The notes beneath the pieces are model-generated. The model searched no databases, was not told where the DNA came from, and saw nothing but the letters and a program-made list of their open reading frames with translations. Source: Laburnicola sp. R22_1 (Eukaryota; Ascomycota; Dothideomycetes; Pleosporales; Didymosphaeriaceae). Taken from it: DNA of 64,000 nucleotides. Positions within the stretch are counted from its first letter, which is position 1; each line of letters begins with the position of its first letter. Below, piece after piece: positions 12,795 through 24,960 of this stretch. The stretch spans positions 1,426,001 through 1,490,000 of the forward strand of contig JACONQ010000005.1 in NCBI GenBank assembly GCA_014281115.1, read 5' to 3'. The translations under genes were made by a program, and so were the position numbers.

Positions 12795-14006
12795 ATGGTT
12801 GCAGATATCCTTGCCTATTTGCCGTCGATAACCTATCCGCCAGCACAGGAAGGCCGATGGTCGCCAGTCACATCTACATTAAACTGGTGCGAAGAGGTAG
12901 GCTCCAATTTTTCTTGTGTGACGTTGTGCTAACTCGGCCAAGGACTATTATGCAACGGTATACTCGGCGGAAATCATCAACACGTTGACAAACTTGTGGT
13001 TCATGTACCTGTCCGCCAAAGGCATCCACAACTGCTTGAGACACGGCCATGACGCTGTCTTTCTCGTCTCGTACATCGGGTACCTGCTAGTTGGAACAGG
13101 CTCCTTTTTCTTTCACGCAACGCTCAAGTGTACGTCGACTTCCTTTCTCGTAGTTTACCTGCTGGCTTGCTAACTATGTCTACATGATAGATCCTATGCA
13201 GCTTGTAGATGAGCTTTCGATGATCTACACGACATGCCTCATGTGTTATGTCACGTTCTCATTCGGCAAATCGAAGCCGTACCGTATGCTCTTGGGCATC
13301 TCCTTAGTCGGTTTGTCTCTTTTCATCACTATGTACTATCATGTAAGTGATCACGAGATACTTCGCACATTTGAGACGTGCGCTCACTATTTACCCACTT
13401 CTAGTTCTTGCAAGACCCCGCTTTTCACCAAACCACATACGCCATTCTCACGGCGATTGTCTTCTTCCGCGCTGTGTATGTGATGGAGGTCACCCTCCGG
13501 CCAACACTCCGTTCGAAGGAGCGCGAAGCAACTAACCCGCGCTCAAATGGTGGAACCAAAAAATCACGAGAGCAGGTGAATCGCCGAGATATAGCAATCC
13601 TCAAGCAGATGTGGACCCTGATTGCGTGGGGTCTCAGCATTTTCCTAGGCGGCTTCTTGCTTTGGTACTTGGACATTGCGCATTGCTCGACATTGAGACG
13701 GTGGCGGCGGGAAATCGGAATGCCCTGGGGATTCCTCTTAGAACTTCACGGCTGTAAGTCTTGATGCTCGAGGTACATATGAGCTTTTGCTGACTTGGTG
13801 CTTTGCTAGGGTGGCATGTCATGACAGGCTATGGAGGTTATAGCTATATTGTGTGGGGTATATGGCTTCGGCACTGTCTGAACGGTAGACAGGAAGAGTA
13901 CAGGTTGCGCTGGCCTGGGCTGACATCGATGCCGGTCGTAGTTAGGCAGCAGAAACCGGACGGCAATGGCCAAACCAGCGGTGGGTCTGCCAAAAAGGAA
14001 TTGTGA
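12795..14006 (+). CDS. YPC1: Alkaline ceramidase (YPC1/YDC1 family)
   Basis: This is an integral membrane amidase that hydrolyses (phyto/dihydro)ceramide to a long-chain base and fatty acid in the ER. Exons are 12795-12896, 12943-13129, 13191-13342, 13405-13753 and 13810-14006; introns are 46, 61, 62 and 56 nt, total 328 aa. The family's metal ligands and catalytic residues are present with the right spacing: H92 in SFFFHATL, D103 in QLVDELSMIY (11 residues later), and H262 and H266 in ELHGWWHVMTGYG. Another conserved element, WYLDIAHC, precedes them. About seven hydrophobic segments are visible. YPC1 and YDC1 cannot be told apart from sequence alone. Confidence 0.93.
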
Positions 14007-14358
14007 CATCTGGGAGGAGGACAGGCGGTTCATGCGAAATCAGCGACTTGTTACAAGAATACCCCTGGATCAGATAGAAACGACAGAGCTGCACGATATT
14101 ATGAAATGCGGCTCAAGCTGCCAGCCGCAGTTGTGTCCAGTGTCGAAAGCTGGTGCCTGCTGGTCAAGGCGCGTGCTGTAAACAAGGCTAGCGCGGCTGG
14201 CCCGTGCCTGCCCTGGCGCGGTAAATAGCACCCACAACAGCTCACACCGCTCTGTCTCCTTGTCCTCGCTCCACTCCCAACACTGCCAGACAGTTCAACA
14301 CCAGCTCATACCATTCTCAGCTCTCGTCAACACCTTTACTCTCGACAACCCAGCAGCC
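14007..14358. promoter_or_regulatory. Beta-tubulin upstream region
   Basis: This 352-bp region lies between the ceramidase stop and the tubulin ATG. The last 100 bp are C/T-rich with CACC/CAGC runs, typical of strong fungal promoters and leaders. No TATA box is evident. Confidence 0.45.
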
Positions 14359-16096
14359 ATGCGTGAGATTGTACGTATTGTCCACCCCAGGCAAATTTGT
14401 TGTCGCGCGTCTTTGCCCCGCGTTTCCGCCTCAGGGACATCACAACATGGAGACCAACTGCTAACATGATTCCGCGCGACAGGTCCATCTTCAGACCGGC
14501 CAATGTGTAAGTACACCTCCATGTCTGCTCGAGCCATTGAGAACGTGCTAACGAGTGCAGGGTAACCAAATTGGTGCCGCCTTCTGGTGCGTCGACCAGC
14601 CGAAAGCTCTGCTCGTGCGACAACAACTGACATGCGGACAGGCAGCAAATCTCTGGCGAGCACGGTCTCGATGGCTCCGGTGTGTAAGTAGCTTCCATCC
14701 CAAAGCTTGACATTGTTTGCAGAAATCGCTGACCTGCGCTAGCTACAATGGTACCTCGGATCTCCAGCTTGAGCGCATGAACGTCTATTTCAACGAGGTA
14801 TGTGCCTTTCACAAAGGGTTATCAGAGGAATGCAGTGGCTGATAATGTGAAGGCGACCGGTAACAAGTTCGTGCCCCGTGCCGTCCTCGTCGATTTGGAG
14901 CCCGGTACCATGGACGCCGTCCGCGCTGGACCCTTCGGACAGCTTTTCCGTCCCGACAACTTCGTTTTCGGCCAGTCTGGTGCTGGTAACAACTGGGCGA
15001 AGGGTCACTACACCGAGGGTGCCGAGTTGGTCGACCAGGTCCTCGATGTCGTCCGCCGCGAGGCGGAGGGCTGCGACTGCCTTCAGGGCTTCCAGATCAC
15101 CCACTCCCTGGGCGGTGGCACCGGTGCTGGCATGGGTACGCTTTTGATCTCCAAGATCCGTGAGGAGTTCCCCGACCGTATGATGGCCACTTTCTCCGTC
15201 GTGCCATCCCCCAAGGTCTCCGACACCGTTGTCGAGCCCTACAACGCCACCCTCTCCATCCATCAGTTGGTCGAGAACTCAGACGAGACTTTCTGCATTG
15301 ACAACGAGGTATGTGAATATTCCGAGATGCGTAATGGTGTATTGGGCAGCTTTTTGACTTTGTACAGGCTCTCTACGATATCTGCATGAGGACCCTGAAG
15401 CTAAACAACCCTTCGTACGGTGACTTGAACCACCTCGTTTCCGCCGTCATGTCGGGTGTCTCTACCTCGCTGCGTTTCCCTGGACAGTTGAACTCTGACC
15501 TGAGGAAATTGGCCGTCAACATGGTCCCCTTCCCTCGTCTGCATTTCTTCATGGTCGGCTTTGCCCCGCTTACCAGCCGCGGCGCCTACTCTTTCCGCGC
15601 TGTCACGGTTCCCGAACTCACTCAGCAGATGTTCGACCCCAAGAACATGATGGCTGCCTCCGATTTCCGCAACGGTCGTTACCTGACTTGCTCTACCATC
15701 TTCCGTGGTAAGGTCTCCATGAAGGAGGTTGAGGACCAGATGCGCAACGTCCAGAACAAGAACTCTTCCTACTTTGTTGAGTGGATTCCCAACAACGTTC
15801 AGACCGCTCTCTGCTCGATCCCGCCGCGCGGCCTCAAGATGTCTGCCACCTTTGTCGGTAACTCGACCTCCATCCAGGAGCTTTTCAAGCGTATCGGTGA
15901 CCAGTTCACTGCTATGTTCAGGCGTAAGGCTTTCTTGCATTGGTACACTGGTGAGGGTATGGACGAGATGGAGTTCACTGAGGCTGAGTCCAACATGAAC
16001 GACTTGGTTTCCGAGTACCAGCAATACCAGGAGGCCTCCATCTCTGAGGGAGAGGAGGAGTACGACGAGGAGGCTCCTGTTGAGGGCGAAGAGTAA
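14359..16096 (+). CDS. TUB2: Beta-tubulin
   Basis: This is the microtubule building block and GTPase. Seven exons: 14359-14370, 14483-14506, 14561-14586, 14642-14683, 14743-14797, 14853-15308 and 15368-16096, giving 447 aa. The first five exons are tiny (12, 24, 26, 42 and 55 nt), the usual fungal beta-tubulin pattern. The MREI autoregulatory N-terminus, the GTP-binding loop GGGTGAGMG (residues 140-148) and the acidic C-terminal tail are all present. Residues linked to benzimidazole resistance are the sensitive type: H6, Y50, F167, E198 and F200. Long open frames on the minus strand are antisense shadows caused by strong codon bias. It lies near prefoldin 1 and cofactor E, which act on tubulin. 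Confidence 0.98.
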
Positions 16097-16847
16097 AGCG
16101 CTCGGACGGAGGATGTTGTGGTGCCCATCAGGCTTGTCAAGGTGACAATGTGGAGACTATGCTTCGATTCGTGCTTTGAGTTTCTTGGTCGTCCCGAGCA
16201 TTTGCTTCGGTGGTCGGTGCAGCAGCTGGTAGTTGTTCCTTCAATCCCGACCAGCTTTGGTGCGGCAGCGAGCTTGGAGCGCAGAGCACAAAACTCTTGT
16301 TAATGCAAATGATTGCCTAATCCGTAAATGTTTAATTTTCTTGCACATTCCCTGTGATGGGCGACCCAACACGACTTTGAAGTGCCACTCGGCGAGTAGA
16401 ACAGCGAGGACGGATTCAGAAGCAGGTCTTGCAGTTTTCGATCACGGTAGTAGTCGTGCCTCGAACGTGGGACGGGTCAGAAAGTGGCTGCTCGGGTCTT
16501 GTCGCTCTGGGCCGGTATTTCACGTCAATGGAATTCATACTTCGTCTCGACTACCTAGGAAATGTTCCTCCCGTTGCCGCACGGAAGCAGTTGAATGCAC
16601 CGCAATCAATCGCGAATGACGCCTTCCTTCATCCCCACGCTCCCAGACTATACCAAAGCACCTCATTATGCCTCCCCTCCTTGTATCTTTGCGCTTTGGC
16701 TCAAGCACACGGTATTATTACGTAGCAGCAAATTATACAGCCGCAGCAGCAGCCTGCCTCTTCCAAGCCGCGCCCATCGGCGTCACTACCCCCACCTAGC
16801 ATATATATTCACCCACCCACGCCAACCAACCGACCAACCACCCAACT
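16097..16847. other. Convergent 3' region beta-tubulin / OPI3
   Basis: This 751-bp gap lies between two stop codons. It contains the probable 3' untranslated regions, with a C/A-rich stretch near 16.8 kb. No gene is recognisable. Confidence 0.45.
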
Positions 16848-17730
16848 CTACAGCGCCTTCTTCCCCCCGCTCCTCCCCTCCTCCCTCTTCCGATAAATCA
16901 TCTCCGTAAACGGATCCTCCCACCTCCTGGCAACACTATAACACAGCGCCACCAGCGCCGTGAGCAACAACCCCGCCGGCTTGCCCTTCCAGATAGCGGT
17001 AGCGAGGAACGACAGCGTAGAGCCGTGGTACATGGGCGCGGCGGAGACGTTGAAGGGAAACGAGGTGACGGGCGCGTCCATGAGGATGCCGAAGTAGTCG
17101 CCCAGGTAGGTGCCGGTTAAGCCGAGGGCGTACATGCTGGTGAGGACGAGGGTGGAGCCGGTTGCGAAGAGGGGGAAGGCGGAGAGGCGGATTGCGGGCG
17201 TGAGGAGGAGGGGGTGCGGGGGTTGGTGGGAGAGGGCGGTGTCGTAGCTGTTGGGGGGGGGTTAGTGGTTGTGTCCCATTGGGTGGGAGAGAGACGGGGA
17301 CCGTACAGGTAGTCTCTGAAGATACCGAGGGAGAAGATGGCGACGGCGAGGGCGTAGCAGCCTAGTCGGGGGTTGCCGCCGAAGAGCTTGGTTATGGTCT
17401 TGTGGTGGTATTCTGTGCCGGGAGATGACGCGTCAGTTATCGTGTTGTTGTGTCTGCGGTGCGTTCGTTGGGCCTGAGGCCTGCCTCCGCGGTGCTGCGT
17501 ACCTTGAGATGCGGCGATGCTGCCGTGTACCGTTAGCCGCGTGTTCGCACTGGGTATTGTAGTATGCATGGCTACGACTTACTTCCAAAACGTCGGATTG
17601 AACACGATGGCCGCCATGGAGACTGTGTGCGGCGGTTACTACACTGCGAAAGAGCAGAGCTGGGATCTGGCTGGCGGGGGCTGTACTCACCCCACAGACT
17701 GGGCTGGCTGAAATCGATGTAGGCGCTCAT
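16848..17730 (-). CDS. OPI3: Phospholipid N-methyltransferase (OPI3/PEMT type)
   Basis: This enzyme makes the last two methylations from phosphatidylethanolamine to phosphatidylcholine in the ER membrane, using S-adenosylmethionine. Five exons: 17730-17691, 17622-17583, 17519-17503, 17412-17307 and 17247-16848, total 200 aa, the normal family length. Exon 3 is only 17 nt. The junctions read MSAYIDFSQPSLW-VSMAAIVFNPTFWNIAASQE-YHHKTITKLFGGNP across successive splices. Signature regions are visible: GTYLGDYFGILMDAPVTSFP, PMYHGSTLSFLATAIWKGKP and the closing EDPFTEMIYRKR. Four hydrophobic segments fit the membrane enzyme. Confidence 0.92.
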
Positions 17731-18148
17731 GGTTGCGGCAATGCGTCGAGCAGTATCTAGTGCGAGAAAGGTTCAAGAACAAAGTGCGACGAGTAGGAGA
17801 CTTGGTTGTGGAGAGGTTGGTGATGCAACGTGGGGGGAAGCTTGGTGTTTTCGGCAGACGTTAGCGAGACGTCATTGCAACCTGTATAATTCCCGGGTAG
17901 CTTCTGACAGGCGGGAGTGCGAGCGCTATCACATGCATCTACAGGAAGACAGCGACCCACGTAGCCCTCGTTTTGCTTCATAAAATTGATGTACAGGCTC
18001 CCCGCTGTGCCCAGATTTCTCCATTCAAGTATATCAATCAGCCCAAGGAGCTTTCTCACAAATCATTGCACATCTTGTATGTAAAATCTAACACGCCAAA
18101 AAAGCCCGTATTACCAGGCATCAACATAGCCGTCGTACGCTTCCACAT
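17731..18148. other. Intergenic, OPI3 5' side / permease 3' side
   Basis: This 418-bp gap separates the OPI3 start from the permease stop; both genes are on the minus strand. It must hold the OPI3 promoter. I see no gene and no clear regulatory consensus. Confidence 0.45.
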
Positions 18149-19838
18149 CTACATGCCGTTGTCCTGGCACGTGAAAGCACCGCCAAAGTTGCTCGCCTTG
18201 TATCCATCGATGATACTCTGCACCGTAGCGTACGTACCGCCGGTCAAGAACAGGAGACCAACGCCGCAGAGACCCACGTTCAGAATGAAGCCCACCCAGC
18301 CGCGGAGTCCCCGGTTCCTGAAGTAATCGCGTCCGTAGTCGGCTTGGCGCATGCGGAAGTAGGCGACGCCCCAGTAGATGAAGCCGAAGAAGGCATCGAA
18401 GAGCGAACTCATCAGGGAGAGCAGATCCGAGAAGAACGGAATAACCTCGGCGACGACGAAGGCCAGGACCCAGAGAACCGCAAGGATTGCGGCCCACGTA
18501 GCCCAGCCGAGGAGGGTGTGGTTGCCCAGGTGCCTCGTGTTGTTGAAGAAGCGGAAGAAGATGAAGCGGGCAGACACAGACGCGTACAAGACACCTAGGA
18601 AGATAATGGTCGGGATCATGAAAGAGAAAGACACCTTCTGGTAGATCTCGTTGCCAATGGAGCCAAAAGCGGGCGCAGTCATGTACTGGGTCCCGGTGTA
18701 TGCGTAGACGATACTTCCGACGAGGCCGAAAACTATGATTTCGGCGATGGTGACAGCCCAAAGCGCTTTGGGGAAGTCCTTGGGCTCCTTCATCTCGGCG
18801 ATGAAACTCGGAAGCGTAATCTGACCAATAAAGGTGTAACTAATGTTCATAAAGGCGCTCATCCCAGCAACAAAAGTAGTACCTTTAGCGGGAAAGGCAA
18901 GAACTATGGGATCAATAGGTCCTGTCTCGGCCGGGTAGCTTTTCGGGTGGGCTTCGATTCCAGCGAAAACCGCGGAGAGGAACACCGAAATGAAGGTGAA
19001 GATGGCCGAAGCAGTCGCTCCCCGAGAGAGGGTGCTGAATGTGCGTGGAAGGGAGCAGACCCAGCAGATGACCGCCACGATTGCGGAGAAGCCAATAGTG
19101 CACACGGAATGTCCAGTCATGGTGTTGAGGTATTTGGCACCGACCAAGCAATGCAGCCCCTAACAATGGTAAGCTACCGTCTGACCACCAGAAGAATTAC
19201 CTTTCGTACCTGAATGAATGTGTTATTCAGAAGGAACATTACAGCAGTGAACCAAAATGCCCAGCGGTGGTTGTAGAAGATCATCTGACCAAGATCACAG
19301 ACATCGCGAATCTCCGGATGGCGCAGACAGAACTCCCTAGAGAGAGTCAGACAAGTAAAAGAATAGACGTGCCCAGTAAGCTTACCAGCAAATGAGAGAC
19401 GTGTATAAGACCATAGCTGCGACCACGGCGGTTAGAATCAGACCCGGAACCAAGCCGAGGATGGAATAGGACCACGGGAAAGACATGATAGCCAAGCAGA
19501 TGTACTCGGAGAATAGCAAAGCGGCCGTCTGTGTTTTTGGAATTAGCACTATCCAAGTATCCTGCGCGATGGATTATGAAACACACCTTCTGCCAGCTGC
19601 AGGTGCGATACTGGATGGCATTCATGGACTCGAGCTCGATCTGCTTCCCGACCGAGATACTCGCCTCGTCGCTGCTGTTGTCCATATCGCGACGTGCGGG
19701 GTCGGCGAGCCTGCTTCCACGACCATCTTTGAGGGACTGCTTTTCGGTATCCACGAAGGACTCCTGTCCCGTGTTGTTTTCGTTTTCGTTGTCGCTGCTC
19801 TCGACGGAGACGACCTTGGATCCAAAGCCTAACGCCAT
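18149..19838 (-). CDS. MTR: Neutral amino-acid permease (MTR-like, Aa_trans family)
   Basis: This is a polytopic amino-acid/H+ transporter of the fungal MTR group (PF01490 superfamily), probably in the plasma membrane. Exons are 19838-19587, 19528-19386, 19336-19210 and 19159-18149; introns are 58, 49 and 50 nt, total 510 aa. The N-terminal 80 residues are hydrophilic, Ser/Asp/Glu-rich and probably cytosolic and regulatory. About 11 hydrophobic segments follow, beginning with TAALLFSEYICLAIMSFPWS. A conserved region is SYTFIGQITLPSFIAEMKEP. The start at 19838 (MALGFGSK) is the first ATG of the coding frame. Substrate preference (neutral aliphatic/aromatic) is inferred from the family only. 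Confidence 0.87.
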
Positions 19839-21426
19839 TTTAAAAACCGGATGGCCTTGGTGAAGGTGGTATAGTAAGAGGTCCAACGAGAAACTTCTGG
19901 CCGCATTAACCACTCGTGTGTCCGAAGGTGCAGCCGGTGCAGGTCGAAAGGCGGAAAAGTTGACAACAGAGCGCGCAGCAAGAGACGCACTGCAGCAGCG
20001 GGCAGCCTACTAATAAGAGTGTCTGGGTGAAGAAGGATCTGCACGGATCACGGCGTGCACGTGGGGTGTGGTACAGGGATCTGACGGGCTACGGGAGTGA
20101 AATCGACAGTGGAAAGTTGGAGGTGAGAAAGGCGGAAGGCGAGCCTACGTGCTTAGCTTCCAGAAGTGTTCGAGGCCCGATGGCTGGGACGGGCGATGGT
20201 TCTTACGTCTGGTTCTTTGGAGCTGCAGGCTGCAGGCAGGCCGATCCGTCGTTGGCGCCATGTCGCAAACGGCCTATCACGACATACAAAGGCGGCTCCA
20301 TGGTAGCCTCACATGGCCGCTCTGCCCACTAACATAGCCTCCGTTACTATGCCCTTCGTTTCCCGTGGTTCGGCGGCTCCGGGCCAGCGTTGCAGAGCTT
20401 GGAGCGGCGACGAAAGGCGCATCTCAACGCCCTGGGCACATGAAGCCGCATATGCGCGTGGTGTTTGCCGCCTCGTTGAGAGGGAACGAACGGAACGGGC
20501 AAGTCTGCGCAGCGCGGCGTCAACAGCGGCCCTTTGAGCATACATTTTAGCCATCTTACACGTACAGCAACTCTTTCCTCTCCGACCTCGCCCCTCCACC
20601 TGCACATCTGACCGCTTCCTCTCCTCTCCATGTGGGACGCGACGTACTTGCTGATGTGAAGGTTGCATGCGGCCTCGCAACTCGCAAGCATCAGCCGAGC
20701 CTTAGTATCCGAGCTTGGCTTTTTCCCCAGCTTGGGCCCGATACGCAATCCGCTCTGTCAATCACATCATCGCTCTGCATCGCTCGCTCTGGCAAACCTA
20801 AATAAAATCGCTCACAACATCGTCTTCCTTCTCTTTTGTAATCTCTCCACAAAAGGAACAGGTCCACTGCGCCAGCCCCACTCTGCATTCCTACTGCACG
20901 GTAGGCGCCGCTAGGCGAACGACCCGGTAAACGGTGGGACCTCTGGAGGCTCACATGCACGTGAATAAGCTCTCTCCAGGGCTGCTTCGGGCTGTCTCTT
21001 TTGCCAAAATCTCGACGCAAAAGCGCATCGCAACGGCGAACCGTTCAACGACTTTCGCTGGCCCAGAGCTTCGCAACGGCTTGGGAGCACCAGATCAGCC
21101 ACCAGTTCCGTCTTGGTATCTTGGAAAAGCGCCGAGCAAAAAGCTTCTCAACACCGCAACCACGGCCTGTGCAAAATAATCATCAAATATCCTGGTGCTT
21201 CATCTCCGCACATGCTTTAGACTTTTGCGCCTCTAGAAACGTCTATCCCATGACATGTGATAACCAATGCGCCCGCTAAATCACACAATCGAACAGCCGC
21301 CTTGTCCCCGCGCCGTCGTCGTGGCGGGCAGTGCGACAGGGCCGCGCTCGACCCGCTCCAGTGCTGCCGTACCGCGTGTTATCTCACAATAAGTAACGCA
21401 AACGCGGGAAATAGGAAAGAGAAAAC
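19839..21426. other. Gene-free region upstream of permease (1.6 kb)
   Basis: No coding sequence is supportable in this 1.6 kb. Several frames of 60-130 codons exist on both strands but lack domains and conflict with each other. It holds the permease promoter and the 3' end of the SCY1-like gene. A long regulated promoter would suit a transporter gene; that is inference. Confidence 0.5.
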
Positions 21427-24400
21427 TCATATCAGACTATCCCCGCCGCTTCCCCAGTTGGTGCTCGAAGGCTTCTGCTGATTCTGATTCTGGTTCCGAG
21501 GCTGCGCCATTCTCGACGCCATACTGTTCATGCTCAACCCGCTATTAGCGCTTGCTATCCTTGTGCCCGTGCCCGTGCCCGGCGGTGGAGCTATGCTAAA
21601 CGTGTTTCCACTGCTGGGGGGAGGTGGGATGCCGAATGAGTTCGATGATTTGGTGGGGGGAGGTGCAATGCTGAAAGCCGAATACGGGTTACTCTGCTGT
21701 TGTGCCTGCGACTGAGTTGGCGGAGAAGCTATTGAGAAATTAGACAGATTATTTGCAGTGCTGGATGTCGTAGCCGAGCTGCCCCATGGGTTCGATGTGA
21801 GTGAGGAGGTCCCGCTGGCCTTGGTCCAGTCAATGCCCGTCCCCTGTGCGCTGTAAGAGGGGGTCGTCGTCGTTGGAGAAGACATGCTGTTCATGCCCAA
21901 TACTGGTCTCTGCTGCGGCTGAGAAAACGATGCTCCGATACCTGGGTTCGCAGGAGCCATGGCTGGAAATACGGAGTTGAGCGAGTTCAGGCTATTGTCA
22001 GGTGTGACTGTTCTACCCGCGCCCTGTGCTTGCGGAGCGCTCAGGTTGGTCGGCGGGGGAGATATGGGCGGAGTGGACCATGAAAATGTCGCGGCGGGCG
22101 ATTGGTTCCTGGCTGAACCAACACGATTGGTAGCGGGTCGGGAAGGCAGTGTAGTCGAAGATGAGGCTGAAGATTGGGCATTTGCCCAAGGATCACCGCC
22201 AAGCATGTCGGAACCTGTGCTTGCGTCTTGCTTACCGCGAACAAGTGCCTCAAAATTAGCGTCACCGGTTCCGTTGGTAGTGTCCAGGCTATTGGTTCCG
22301 GGTAGGCCGCCAAAACTCATGAACTCGTTCCGCGAAGTCGCAGGGGCGTTGTTGGCGCCCAGTTCCTGGAGTTTCCGAGTTTGTTCGGTTTCAACTCGCA
22401 TGGATAGCGACTTGATCAACACCATGTAAGCCTGGAATTGGGTGAGGTTGAGCAATGGACCAAGGCTAAACTGCCACAAGATAGGAAGGATGTCAACAGC
22501 CAGAAAGTCGCTGTCCACTTGGGAGCCAATCGCCTTGAACACGTCCAAAGCCGCCATCTTGAAGGTCTCGTCAGCAATGAACGTCATATACTCAAGCGAA
22601 GGGTACTTACCATTACCGCAGGCTCCTTCGTTTTGATGCCTTTGAGCAGCGGGACAACTTTCTCTTGAATGGTGTACTTATCTAGAATCGACACAGTTGA
22701 CTTCGGTTTCGGCGTTTCAACCACGCCAGTCAGCCCATCACTCTGGAAGCCATCTTGCTCCTCACCCCCGCCCCCACAAAGCGTCCGAAATGCCTCGAGG
22801 CCACGAATTTTGATACCCATGCTACTAGTTTTGGCGAATATCGTAGCAATAACAGGAAATAGCTCGTTTTTGATGGTCGAGAAGTCAAGAGTGGGCAGGA
22901 CCACAGGTAACGTACGCAGGGCGGCATCCACTAAGGAGTGCGTAGGCGACTCAAGCGCGTAGTTGATGATGGGAAGGATATCGTCCTTGAACTCCTTCCC
23001 GCCACAATTATCCGCTGCTACTGTTATGTTCTCTAACAAGACCATCAATCCAGCCTCCTTTAAGCTATCACGCTCCTGAGAGGTACCCTTTTGATTTGTC
23101 AAGAACGTCTCTCGCAGTTTTGGTATCACCTTCTCGGTAAAGGCCCGCTTCCCCGATGACAGCGTCATGATAATCTTGAACACGTTCTGCAAAACCAAAG
23201 CGAGGAGCTCACGATCCTTGGTCTCTTCTAGCAGTGCGGGCAGGACCTTCTTCTCCATGACGGATTTAGGAAATTCCTTCAATATTCTCGGCAATCCCCG
23301 GAGAAACTGCTGCTTTTCGTTTGGAGTCTTCGCTGGGAGAGAGTCCAGAAACCGTATCGTGGACACTAGTAGGTGGTTAGATCGTCTTTATGTTGCCATC
23401 TCAGCTGAGCGATTGCTTACCCAGAATGTTGTCAAAATATTGTGCCTGCTGGAACTCCCGGGCGTTGATTCTCTGAGCCGGTCGCCTCGTGATCAGTCGG
23501 TCCAGCACACCGTTGACAACGTCCCGCGGCATTGATTGTGAGCACATGAAGTTGTTCGTCTTGTTTGGAACCGAAGACGGCGACGAAAATGCTCGCTTGT
23601 ATGAAGACTGGCTGCCGTGGAATTCCATCGGGCTCCTATGCGGCGAATTGTACAGCGCGATGATCATCATCCCCAGCGAGAACATGTCTGTTGCTGGGGT
23701 TACGTTTCCGTCCATGACAAAGTCTGGTGATGTATAATCCAGGTTCAATTGTACATAGGGCGGTAATCGCGCGTCATAGTTCAGAGCTTCGGCGAGCGAG
23801 ATGGGCGACACCGACGTAGCTTTGGTCGAGTTCTCCGGTGGCGTGCAGAAGCAAAGGCCGGATATTTTCCAGTCAGACTGTCACGCGGATCAGCAACAAG
23901 GTCAAGCAGATGAACTTGATATTCCCTACTTTAGCATTTATGAATATAGCCTCTGGCGTCAGGTTGGCGTGCACCAAGCCCGCGCTCTCGTGCAGGAACT
24001 CTAGGCCTTTGGCAATCTGCAGCAAGCCCTTTTGTATCTCCAGCTCGTCGATCTCGAGTTCCCGCCTTCGCTTCTGCCCATCTGCCTCCTCGATTACGTA
24101 TCGACTGGTGCGCCCGCCAACGCCGCCAGCCTTCTCCTGTTCGTCTTTCTCCTGGAGCAGGCCACCCAAGGATGCCGTCACAGGCTCTGTCGCAAACATC
24201 AGGCCTCCGCCTCGCGTGTCTTCTACCGGCTCGACCAGCTCGAGGACGCTGGGGTGTCGTAGCCGCGCCAGTGAGCTTGCCTCCTTCTTGAGCCTTTCAA
24301 TGACTTCCTCGTGCGCCCGCTTGAGCCCTGAGCCCCCCGAAGACCGCCCACCCAGACTCGCGCCTCCCGGAGGCTCTAGGGACTTCTTCTCGAAGACAAA

Positions 24401-24550
24401 GACCGACACGGCCTTCTTCGTGGACTTCTTCTTCGCGTCGTATATCTTCCATGGCCCCGAGAAAGATGTTGGCTCCGGACTGAGCGAGTAGTTGGACGTG
24501 ATGTTCGAATTAAACGACTTGGACAAGTCCGAGGCGAACTTGGAGAACAT
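21427..24550 (-). CDS. SCY1: SCY1-like pseudokinase (SCYL2/Ppk3-like)
   Basis: Family members are catalytically weak or dead kinases that act as adaptors in clathrin- or COPI-linked traffic at the Golgi and endosomes. Exons are 24550-23930, 23877-23421, 23365-22611 and 22557-21427; introns are 52, 55 and 53 nt, total 987 aa. The kinase-like domain covers about 30-350. The catalytic-loop position reads GLVHANLTPEAIFINAK, with HAN instead of HRD, and the following segment reads SDWKISGLCF, with no DFG, so it should be a pseudokinase. HEAT-like repeats follow at about 360-650. The C-terminal 350 residues are disordered, rich in Ser, Pro, Asn and Gln, with repeated FSIAPPP-type motifs. Confidence 0.9.
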
Positions 24551-24867
24551 GGTGAAGGGCGCGCGCACGTAGCGCTTGTTCGGGGCGAGGCGTTGTTGTG
24601 GCCAGATGTGTGTTGCGGGAGGGAGGTTGTGTCGGGCAAGAGCGACGTCGCGCTGGGCAGGAGCTGAGCAGCTACGGAAAGCTCAATTCATGGTCGGCAC
24701 GGCGGACGCGTGCGACCACTGTCTTTTGAATTCGAACCAAGGCCTCCAAGGGCTAACACATTGCGACCCACGAGCAAGAGGAAGAGAGTTCGCAGCACAA
24801 TACACTCCAGGACTGCTCCCCACGCGACATGTGGCTAGTAACTGGAGGCGTCGAACGGCCCGCAGCA

Positions 24868-24874
24868 TGACTCA
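24868..24874. promoter_or_regulatory. Gcn4/CpcA-type site (TGACTCA)
   Basis: A perfect TGACTCA heptamer lies about 350 bp upstream of the aminotransferase ATG. It is the consensus for the bZIP activator of general amino-acid control. Function is inferred from the motif and the target gene. Confidence 0.5.
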
Positions 24875-24953
24875 GCACCAAGTACTTTGTCGAGGGCAGC
24901 TTTCATCAACAACAATACCTACCTACCATGATTGTTTGAGAGACACCCAATAA

Positions 24954-24960
24954 TGAGTCA
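24954..24960. promoter_or_regulatory. Gcn4/CpcA-type site (TGAGTCA)
   Basis: A perfect TGAGTCA, the reverse complement of TGACTCA, lies about 270 bp upstream of the aminotransferase ATG. It is the second of three such motifs. Confidence 0.5.

Noticed and set aside
14790..16024. Long minus-strand frames opposite beta-tubulin
   Set aside because: They are antisense shadows produced by the strong codon bias of the tubulin gene; the plus-strand protein is certain.
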